A stretch of DNA of 5,544 nucleotides from Syntrophomonas sp. (GTDB lineage Bacteria; Bacillota; Syntrophomonadia; Syntrophomonadales; Syntrophomonadaceae). How positions within the stretch are numbered: the first letter of the stretch is position 1; every line of letters starts with the position of its first letter. Positions 1-4,809 of this stretch are shown here, in pieces. The DNA lies in contig PWPP01000075.1 in NCBI GenBank assembly GCA_003558625.1, positions 1-5,544 on the forward strand, read 5' to 3'. Both the position numbers and the translations under genes were made by a program. The notes beneath the pieces were generated by a model, which was given only the letters and a program-made list of their open reading frames with translations, was not told the DNA's origin and searched no databases.

Positions 1-1350
1 AAGAAACTGAAGCGGGAAGTGGGCCTGCCACTCCAGTTGCATACCCATTATATCGGAGGGTTAGCCTTGATGGCCTGCCTGAAGGGGGCCGAAGCAGGGG
101 TTGATGTTATTGATACTGCCAGCGGTCCCATGGCTTTCGGCTCTTCCCAGCCTCCGGTGGAAACCCTGGTCCGAGCCTTACAGGGGACGGAATGGGATAC
201 AGGGCTGGACTTGCACCAGCTGTTTGAAATTGCGGAACATTTCGAAAAAATTCGCAAACACAAGGGGTTTGAACGAGGGGTTACCCGGATCACCGATATG
301 AAGGTGTTTGAACACCAGGTTCCCGGGGGAATGATTTCCAACCTGGTTTCCCAGCTGGAACAACAGAATGCATCGGACCGGCTGAATGATGTATTGGAAG
401 AAATACCCCATGTGAGAAAAGACCTGGGCTATCCGCCCCTGGTTACCCCCACCAGCCAGATTGTGGGCATCCAGGCGGTGTTTAATGTTCTAATGGGAGA
501 AAGATATAAAATGTCTCCCGGTGAGGTCAAGGATTATGTCAGAGGGTTGTATGGCAAACCCCCGGCACCTATTAGTGAAGAAGTGCGCAAGAAAATCATT
601 CAGGAAGAAGTGCCAATTACCGTACGGCCGGCAGATTTGCTGGAGCCGGGTTGGGAAAAAGCCAAAAAAGAAATCGGGGATGTGGCTGAAAATGATGATG
701 ATGTATTGACCTATGCCCTGTTTCCCCTGGTGGCACGGAAGTTTCTGGAACAGCGGAATAGTCGGGGAAGTGAAGAGCAACCCGCCCGGGAAGAGGGTAA
801 AACCAGTCTTTTGCAAGACAAAAAAACAGAACCGAAAAAGCCCATTCCCAGGGTAAAAAAGAAAGCTAAGAGCGGGGAGGATGATGAAATGAATATTGAT
901 GATATCCGGGAATTGGTGATGATTATGGATCAAAGCTCATTGGCAGAGCTGGATTTGAAGAAGGATGGTTTTAAATTAAGCCTGCGCAAAGAACTGGCGG
1001 ACAAAAAGAAGGCCCCTGCGTTAGATCCGGATATAGCTGAACCAAAAGCCCTGACGGCGGTGCCGGATGAAGCACAAAAAGCCAAACCCGTAAGTCCCCC
1101 GGCAGAAGACCTGGAAGAAGTTGTGGCACCCATGGTGGGCACCTTTTATGCGGCTCCATCCCCGGATGCGGAACCTTTTGTCCAGGTGGGAGACCGGGTG
1201 GAAAAGGGACAGACTCTTTGTATCCTGGAGGCCATGAAGCTGATGAATGAGATAAAAACGGAAAGCGCGGGGACGGTTGCGGAAATATGTGTAGACAATG
1301 CGGAACCGGTTGAGTTTGGTCAAATCCTATTCTACATTGCCAAAGACTAG
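1..1350 (+). CDS. oadA-accB: PycB/OadA-type carboxyltransferase fused to AccB-type BCCP (5' partial)
   Basis: Transfers carboxyl groups between carboxybiotin and pyruvate/oxaloacetate in the cytoplasm. The frame is open from base 1, so the N-terminal part of the TIM barrel is outside the window; the GTG at 19 is not the start. Counting residues from that GTG, seen in order: metal-binding HTH (8-10), GSSQPP (41-46), the VTPTS motif (142-146) whose first Thr matches the proton-shuttling Thr of pyruvate carboxylases, and the conserved carboxylase C-terminal region to about 247. A Lys/Glu-rich linker (248-290) follows, then a whole BCCP (291-443). The BCCP has the AccB N-terminal helix, a Pro/Ala-rich linker, APMVGTFY, an AccB-type thumb (APSPDAEPF) and biotinyl Lys407 in EAMKLMNEI. 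The thumb and EAMKLM are typical of acetyl-CoA carboxylase rather than of pyruvate carboxylase carriers. No oadB/oadG sodium-pump genes are seen; accC follows directly. Whether the physiological reaction is pyruvate carboxylation or oxaloacetate decarboxylation cannot be read from this part. Confidence 0.9.
   Translation, partial: KKLKREVGLPLQLHTHYIGGLALMACLKGAEAGVDVIDTASGPMAFGSSQPPVETLVRALQGTEWDTGLDLHQLFEIAEHFEKIRKHKGFERGVTRITDMKVFEHQVPGGMISNLVSQLEQQNASDRLNDVLEEIPHVRKDLGYPPLVTPTSQIVGIQAVFNVLMGERYKMSPGEVKDYVRGLYGKPPAPISEEVRKKIIQEEVPITVRPADLLEPGWEKAKKEIGDVAENDDDVLTYALFPLVARKFLEQRNSRGSEEQPAREEGKTSLLQDKKTEPKKPIPRVKKKAKSGEDDEMNIDDIRELVMIMDQSSLAELDLKKDGFKLSLRKELADKKKAPALDPDIAEPKALTAVPDEAQKAKPVSPPAEDLEEVVAPMVGTFYAAPSPDAEPFVQVGDRVEKGQTLCILEAMKLMNEIKTESAGTVAEICVDNAEPVEFGQILFYIAKD
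874..891 (+). promoter_or_regulatory. internal ribosome binding site and ATG for AccB
   Basis: GGGGAGG (874-880), 8 bases, then ATG (889-891), within the linker-coding part of the fusion gene. The site sits exactly at the family boundary where AccB homology begins, which makes it more than a random purine run. No stop codon of the upstream carboxyltransferase is present, so initiation here would be internal rather than by stop-start coupling. Confidence 0.5.
889..1350 (+). CDS. accB: possible free AccB from an internal in-frame start
   Basis: The ATG at 889 lies in the same frame as the fusion and opens with MNIDDIRELVMIMDQSSLAEL, which matches the usual first residues of acetyl-CoA carboxylase BCCP. 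The product would be 153 residues, a normal AccB length, with the N-terminal segment that contacts biotin carboxylase, a flexible linker and the biotinyl domain with its Lys codon at 1237-1239. GGGGAGG at 874-880 is 8 bases before the ATG, as good as the sites before the ordinary genes here. That free AccB is made is an inference: the same bases also encode linker residues SGEDDE, and a chance match is possible. If it is made, it would supply acetyl-CoA carboxylase together with AccC from the next gene. Confidence 0.5.
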   Translation: MNIDDIRELVMIMDQSSLAELDLKKDGFKLSLRKELADKKKAPALDPDIAEPKALTAVPDEAQKAKPVSPPAEDLEEVVAPMVGTFYAAPSPDAEPFVQVGDRVEKGQTLCILEAMKLMNEIKTESAGTVAEICVDNAEPVEFGQILFYIAKD

Positions 1351-1361
1351 GAGGGGATACG

Positions 1362-2705
1362 TTGTTTACAAAAGTATTAATAGCCAATCGTGGTGAAATT
1401 GCTCTCCGGATTATCCGTGCCTGCCATGAACTGGGGATTAAAACGGTAGCGGTCTTTTCCCAGGCCGACCGGGATAGTCTGCATGTAAAAATGGCCCATG
1501 AGGCGGTGTGTATCGGGGGAGCGCCCGCCAATCAAAGTTATCTGCAGATCCCGAATATTATTAAAGCGGCAGAAATCACCAAGGCGGAGGCCATCCATCC
1601 CGGATATGGTTTTTTGGCGGAAAATCCCCGCTTCGCAAGGATTTGCCGGGAATACGGCTTCAAGTTTGTGGGGCCGGACGCAGAAACGATAGCGGTTATG
1701 GGTGATAAAGTCAAAGCCCGAGAAGCGGTGGCCCGGGCCGGAGTTCCTCTGGTTCCCGGAAGTGACGGAGCGGTGAAAGACTACGATCATGTCCGCAAGG
1801 TTGCTGAAAATATCGGATACCCTCTCCTGATTAAAGCTTCTGCCGGAGGGGGGGGCAAGGGTATGAGACTGGCCCACAGTCAAAAAGGACTGAAAGAGGC
1901 TTTGGAGATGGCGCAAATGGAAGCCAAAGCAGCTTTCGGCAATGATGAAGTATATTTGGAAAAATATTTGGAAGAACCCCGCCATATAGAAATACAGGTT
2001 TTGGGGGATGAATACGGCCAGATTATTCATCTGGGCGAAAGAGACTGCTCTATTCAAAGAAGAAACCAAAAACTGCTGGAGGAATCACCTTCCACCTTCT
2101 TGGACCAGGATCTCCGGGCTGAGATGGGAAGGGTTGCGATAAAGGCGGCGCAGCAAGTCAATTATGTGAATGCGGGTACCATCGAATTTCTGGTGGATAA
2201 GAATAAGAATTACTATTTTATAGAAATGAATACCCGGATCCAGGTGGAACACCCGGTTACGGAAATGGTTACCGGGATTGATATTGTGAAAGAACAAATC
2301 CGGATTGCGGCAGGGGAGAAACTATCGATAAAACAGGAAGAGGTTGTGATGAACGGGTGGGCCATAGAATGTCGCATTAATGCCGAAGATCCGGCCCATG
2401 ATTTTCGTCCTTGCCCGGGCCGGGTAGGACAATACCTGATTCCGGGAGGTCCCGGAGTCCGAGTGGATTCATCTGTTTACAGCGGCTATGTGATCCCCCC
2501 GCATTATGATTCCATGGTGGCGAAGCTGATCGTATGGGGACGCGACCGGGAGGAGGCTATCAGCCGCATGCGGCGATCATTAAATGAGTTTGTGGTAGAG
2601 AATATTGCCACCACTATTCCGTTTCATCTCCAGGTACTGGATAATGCCTTCTTTATAAAGGGAGAAGCGTACACCAATTTTGTGCAAAGAAGGATGAATA
2701 TTTAA
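1362..2705 (+). CDS. accC: biotin carboxylase AccC
   Basis: ATP-dependent carboxylation of the biotin on BCCP, the first half-reaction of acetyl-CoA carboxylase and of two-subunit pyruvate carboxylases. The 447 residues are close to the roughly 449 of E. coli AccC, with almost the same numbering. Seen: N-terminal FTKVLIANRGEIALRI, HPGYGFLAEN (79-88), ATP-grasp Lys116 and Lys158, the GGGGKG loop (162-167), the RDCSIQRRNQK signature (227-237), metal ligands Glu275 and Glu288, and EMNTRIQVEH with catalytic Arg292 and Glu296. The start is TTG at 1362. AGGAGGGG overlaps the preceding stop, with AGGAGG (1349-1354) 7 bases upstream, and no ATG gives the family N-terminus. It is 11 bases after the fusion gene, so the two are co-transcribed. 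It lacks the extra C-terminal length I expect in dedicated pyruvate carboxylase A subunits, so the AccC label is preferred, though it may serve both enzymes. Confidence 0.96.
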   Translation: MFTKVLIANRGEIALRIIRACHELGIKTVAVFSQADRDSLHVKMAHEAVCIGGAPANQSYLQIPNIIKAAEITKAEAIHPGYGFLAENPRFARICREYGFKFVGPDAETIAVMGDKVKAREAVARAGVPLVPGSDGAVKDYDHVRKVAENIGYPLLIKASAGGGGKGMRLAHSQKGLKEALEMAQMEAKAAFGNDEVYLEKYLEEPRHIEIQVLGDEYGQIIHLGERDCSIQRRNQKLLEESPSTFLDQDLRAEMGRVAIKAAQQVNYVNAGTIEFLVDKNKNYYFIEMNTRIQVEHPVTEMVTGIDIVKEQIRIAAGEKLSIKQEEVVMNGWAIECRINAEDPAHDFRPCPGRVGQYLIPGGPGVRVDSSVYSGYVIPPHYDSMVAKLIVWGRDREEAISRMRRSLNEFVVENIATTIPFHLQVLDNAFFIKGEAYTNFVQRRMNI

Positions 2706-2734
2706 GCACTCTTACTTATATTTAGCACCCGGAT

Positions 2735-2774
2735 TTGCTTGTATTGTATATTTTTGTTAAACTAAACGTATAAT
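2735..2774 (+). promoter_or_regulatory. possible promoter for the asp23 group
   Basis: The gap of about 90 bases after accC is AT-rich and has no terminator-like hairpin. A perfect TATAAT lies at 2769-2774, but its best upstream partner, TTGTAT (2744-2749), is 19 bases away, and a start near 2781 would leave the ribosome binding site at the very 5' end of the message. An alternative pair is TTGCTT (2735-2740) with TAAACT (2758-2763), spacing 17, which gives a more ordinary leader. Either is weak; read-through from accC is equally possible. Confidence 0.35.
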
Positions 2775-2794
2775 AAAAAATGGAGGTGAAGATG

Positions 2795-3202
2795 ATGGAA
2801 AACAATAAGCCCAAGATTGACAACGAATTGGGAGCTATTCGTATTGCCGATGAAGTTGTAGCTACGATAGCCGGTCTAGCTGCCGCTGAAGTAGAAGGTG
2901 TCATTATGAGCGGCGGTTGGGGTAATGAGTTAGTAGAAAAACTGGGGAGAAAAACCTATGGCAAAGGCGTAAAAGTTGAGGTGGGCAACGATACTGCCAG
3001 TATTGATGTGTTTGCAGTCCTGGAATACGGATACCCCATACCAGAAGTAGGAGCCAACATACAATCAGAAGTAAAAATGGCCGTGGAAAGCATGACGGGC
3101 CTAAAAGTTACCGCAGTAAATGTTCATATTCTCTCCGTTTCGATGAAAAAAGAAAAGCCCGCAGCTGAAGAAAAGCCGGTTGAAGAAGAAACCTACATAT
3201 AG
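2795..3202 (+). CDS. Asp23/Gls24 family envelope stress protein
   Basis: Small cytosolic Asp23 (DUF322) protein of 135 residues. In the family, such proteins gather at the membrane through AmaP and are linked to cell-envelope stress. Seen: the family opening GAIRIADEVVATIAGLAA (13-30), EGV, KGVKVEVGNDTASIDVFAVLEYG (57-79), PIPEVGANIQSEVKMAVESMTGL (81-103) and VTAVNVHILSV (105-115), then a Lys/Glu/Pro-rich charged tail. The start was chosen by GGAGG (2782-2786), 8 bases before ATG 2795; ATG 2792 is nearly as good, while ATG 2780 lies before the binding site and is rejected. The Bacillus counterpart in this place after accBC is YqhY, whose loss is tied to acetyl-CoA carboxylase imbalance. That makes the neighbour relation to accC likely functional, though this is inference here. 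Confidence 0.9.
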   Translation: MENNKPKIDNELGAIRIADEVVATIAGLAAAEVEGVIMSGGWGNELVEKLGRKTYGKGVKVEVGNDTASIDVFAVLEYGYPIPEVGANIQSEVKMAVESMTGLKVTAVNVHILSVSMKKEKPAAEEKPVEEETYI

Positions 3203-3233
3203 CTTAATTTTTTCAAGACATTTGACACGTGCG

Positions 3234-3275
3234 GATGGAGATGCCCCCTGTTTTATTCAGGGGGTTATCTGTATC
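3234..3275 (+). promoter_or_regulatory. long hairpin upstream of amaP
   Basis: The asp23-amaP gap contains a perfect 7-base-pair stem, CCCCCTG (3244-3250) with CAGGGGG (3258-3264), around the loop TTTTATT. It extends outward through a G.U pair and one bulged base into AGAT/ATCT (3239-3242 with 3267-3270), then across a small internal loop into GAT/ATC (3234-3236 with 3273-3275). No T-run follows, so it is not a standard terminator. It ends 13 bases before the amaP Shine-Dalgarno sequence and could act as an RNA processing or stabilising element, or as a translational control. The structure is seen; the role is inferred. Confidence 0.45.
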
Positions 3276-3300
3276 AATGTTAAGGGAAGGGGAGGTTATT

Positions 3301-3843
3301 GTGACTCCGATTTGGAGACTGGTGATTTTTCTTTATAGTCTGGTATTGCTTGCCGTGTCCGGCGCCGCCCTGGTAGCGGCAATGGGGATGAAAAATATTC
3401 TCATACGCTATATAGATTTAGCCTATGCTACTCCTCAAAACCGGATGATTGCCGGTGTAATAGCCATCATTATAGCTGTAATTGCTGTATCAACCTTGCT
3501 TTCTTCCTTGAAAAGAAGCAAGGGCACGAAAAATTTAATCGTTGTAAAAGGCTTAATGGGAGATATTGTGATGAGTATCCCTGCTATTAAGGTAATCATA
3601 AGTAAGGCTGTGAAAAAAATAGAAGGGGTTAAGGATGTAGAGTCAACAGTGAAATACAAAACATCGGGACTTTTTGTTACCTTGCACACTGTGATTAATC
3701 CTGAAATGAGTGTGCCCGAACTGAGCCAGGATTTGCAAAATGTGGTGAAAGAGGACCTCGAAGTGATTGGCGGGCTGCAAGTAGCTGAAATCAAGGTATT
3801 TATAGATCATGCAGCCGCAGTGACGAAAACCGCAGCCAAATAA
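3301..3843 (+). CDS. amaP: alkaline shock response membrane anchor protein AmaP
   Basis: Membrane anchor that recruits Asp23 to the cytoplasmic membrane. The protein is 180 residues with two hydrophobic helices (about 7-28 and 49-68), the second followed by a basic stretch (KRSKGTK, 71-77). An Asp23-like (DUF322) domain spans about 78-170, with features such as MSIPAIKVIISKAVKKIEGVKDVES, typical of AmaP. The start GTG 3301 is chosen because GGGGAGG (3289-3295) lies 5 bases upstream and the protein then begins with the usual short lead into the first helix. The in-frame ATG 3277 and GTG 3229 would add residues encoded by the binding site and by the upstream hairpin. It sits between its expected partner asp23 and the DUF2273 gene. 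The hydrophobic and coding pattern is intact, with no sign of decay. Confidence 0.87.
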   Translation: MTPIWRLVIFLYSLVLLAVSGAALVAAMGMKNILIRYIDLAYATPQNRMIAGVIAIIIAVIAVSTLLSSLKRSKGTKNLIVVKGLMGDIVMSIPAIKVIISKAVKKIEGVKDVESTVKYKTSGLFVTLHTVINPEMSVPELSQDLQNVVKEDLEVIGGLQVAEIKVFIDHAAAVTKTAAK

Positions 3844-3855
3844 GGAGGTGTCATC

Positions 3856-4074
3856 ATGTGGGAAAAATATTTAGCTTCACTCATTCAGGAGCATAGGGGA
3901 AAAGTTATTGGAGTAATACTAGGCCTTATCGCCAGTATATTATTTATTAATTATGGTTTCTGGAAAACGGCCTTCATTGTTTTATGTATAGCGCTGGGAT
4001 ATTTTATTGGCAAGCGGCTGGACGAAAATGGTGATATCAGAGCATGGTTTAAACAATTTTTTCCAGACAAATAG
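3856..4074 (+). CDS. DUF2273 small membrane protein
   Basis: A 72-residue protein with two hydrophobic helices (about 16-33 and 35-53), separated by a tight turn near NYGFWKT and followed by a charged tail (KRLDENGDIRAWFKQFFPDK). Family DUF2273 regularly accompanies amaP and asp23 in Firmicutes, and its biochemical role is not established. The start ATG 3856 has AAGGAGGTG (3842-3850) overlapping the amaP stop, so translation is probably coupled to amaP. The family assignment rests on size, helix pattern and position; a role in the Asp23/AmaP membrane complex is inferred. Confidence 0.85.
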   Translation: MWEKYLASLIQEHRGKVIGVILGLIASILFINYGFWKTAFIVLCIALGYFIGKRLDENGDIRAWFKQFFPDK

Positions 4075-4092
4075 TATGGAGGGAAGAATAAT

Positions 4093-4497
4093 TTGAGCAG
4101 AAGGAAAGCACGAGAAATTGCTTTCAAGGTTTTATTTCAGGTAGATCAGGTGAATGCTGACCCTGAAGAAGTGTTTGGATACCTTACCGGGGAGAATCAA
4201 ATTACCGAGTTGAATAAGGGCTTTTCCTGGAAACTGATCCAGGGATATTTAGATCATCGCCATTCCATAGATGCTAAAATCCAGCTTCTTTCCAGGGATT
4301 GGAGCCTGGAAAGAATGCCTTCGGTGGACCGGAATATTATGCGAACAGCCATCAGTGAAATACTGTATTTGGATGAAGCCCAACCTGTTGTAGCTATTAA
4401 CGAAGCCATCGAAATTGCCAAAACGTATGGAGATGTGAACTCATCCAGCTTCGTCAATGCTATTTTAGATAAAGTTTATGGAGAGAGGGAATCATGA
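4093..4497 (+). CDS. nusB: transcription antitermination factor NusB
   Basis: RNA-binding factor that, with NusE (ribosomal protein S10), recognises boxA and helps RNA polymerase through rRNA operons. It has 134 residues, the normal length. Seen: the arginine-rich N-terminus SRRKAREIAFKVLFQ (2-16), which contributes to boxA binding; MPSVDRNIMRTAISEILYL (75-93); and the C-terminal signature VAINEAIEIAKTYGDVNSSSFVNAILDKV (100-128). The start is TTG 4093 with GGAGGG (4078-4083) 9 bases upstream, giving the family N-terminus; no nearby ATG does. It lies 18 bases after the DUF2273 gene. Its TGA stop overlaps the next ATG (ATGA, 4494-4497), so downstream translation is coupled. The nusB-xseA neighbourhood is conserved in Firmicutes, but folD, which stands between them in Bacillus, is absent. 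Confidence 0.95.
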   Translation: MSRRKAREIAFKVLFQVDQVNADPEEVFGYLTGENQITELNKGFSWKLIQGYLDHRHSIDAKIQLLSRDWSLERMPSVDRNIMRTAISEILYLDEAQPVVAINEAIEIAKTYGDVNSSSFVNAILDKVYGERES

Positions 4498-4541
4498 AGC
4501 TCTTTCTAGGCATTGATAGCAGCGCCTATACTACATCCCTG

Positions 4542-4568
4542 GCCCTGGTTAATGAACAGGACCAGGGC
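4542..4568 (+). repeat. 8-bp inverted repeat within the TsaD-like remnant
   Basis: GCCCTGGT (4542-4549) and ACCAGGGC (4561-4568) are perfect inverted arms around an 11-base loop. In RNA this is a stable hairpin about 45 bases after the remnant's start codon. No T-run follows, so it is not a terminator. It may be chance, or the first hairpin of an RNA element that includes the terminator-like structure at 4743-4776. Confidence 0.35.
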
Positions 4569-4742
4569 TTATGTGTTGAGAGAATAATGCTCAAAGTATA
4601 TGTGATGTTATGCAACCATGACCTTAATTCCGGTCTGTTAGTGGACCGGGTAGGTGTTGCCATGGGGCTGGATTTTCCCGCAGGAGAAGCCATGGAAGAG
4701 GTATGCCGGACCAGCCCTGTTTTACCAGACAAGATAAGGATC

Positions 4743-4776
4743 CCATCGGCAGTAAAAACCGATGGTTTTTCTTTTT
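4743..4776 (+). terminator. intrinsic terminator-like hairpin upstream of xseA
   Basis: CCATCGG (4743-4749) and CCGATGG (4759-4765) form a perfect 7-base-pair stem with a 9-base loop, followed at once by TTTTTCTTTTT (4766-4776). This is the textbook form of a Rho-independent terminator. It lies inside the TsaD-like remnant, 33 bases before the xseA start. The T-rich part encodes GFSFSG, so it may partly be a by-product of that motif. A ribosome translating the remnant would cover the stem, which would make any termination depend on translation from nusB onward. Complete termination is unlikely if xseA relies on this operon. Confidence 0.5.
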
Positions 4777-4809
4777 CCGGAGCACAGCAAGATGCCTGGG
4801 AGCGTAAAC

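Noticed and set aside
19..21. GTG 19 as the start of the carboxyltransferase gene
   Set aside because: The frame is open upstream to base 1 and the protein here is already mid-barrel at the HTH metal site, so the gene is cut by the window edge.
41..200. GSSQP and HTHYIGG as signs of an inactive carboxyltransferase (usual GTSQP and HTHDTSG)
   Set aside because: The two metal-binding His are kept, the Thr to Ser change is conservative, and the catalytic Thr of the VTPTS motif is present; OadA-like enzymes vary at these positions.
971..2069. Long open frames on the - strand opposite the accB part and accC
   Set aside because: They lie antisense to strongly conserved genes, show no recognisable domains and are expected from the codon composition of the + strand.
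2780..2794. Asp23 starting at ATG 2780
   Set aside because: The GGAGG Shine-Dalgarno lies just inside this longer frame, so translation should start at 2792 or 2795.
3222..3227. Perfect TTGACA (-35 consensus) upstream of amaP
   Set aside because: No acceptable -10 at 16-19 bases: the sequence there is the C-rich hairpin arm. The nearest T/A-rich hexamer is 23 bases away.
3244..3264. asp23-amaP hairpin as an intrinsic terminator
   Set aside because: The stem is followed by TTATCTGTATC rather than a T-run, and amaP would need read-through.
3229..3300. Longer AmaP starting at GTG 3229 or ATG 3277
   Set aside because: The extra residues would be encoded by the hairpin and by the ribosome binding site, and do not resemble an AmaP N-terminus. 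GTG 3301 has GGGGAGG at 5 bases.
4792..4809. XseA starting at ATG 4792
   Set aside because: The binding site is weaker (CGGAG at 9 bases) and six residues would be added before the family N-terminus. ATG 4810 has GGGAG at 7 bases.
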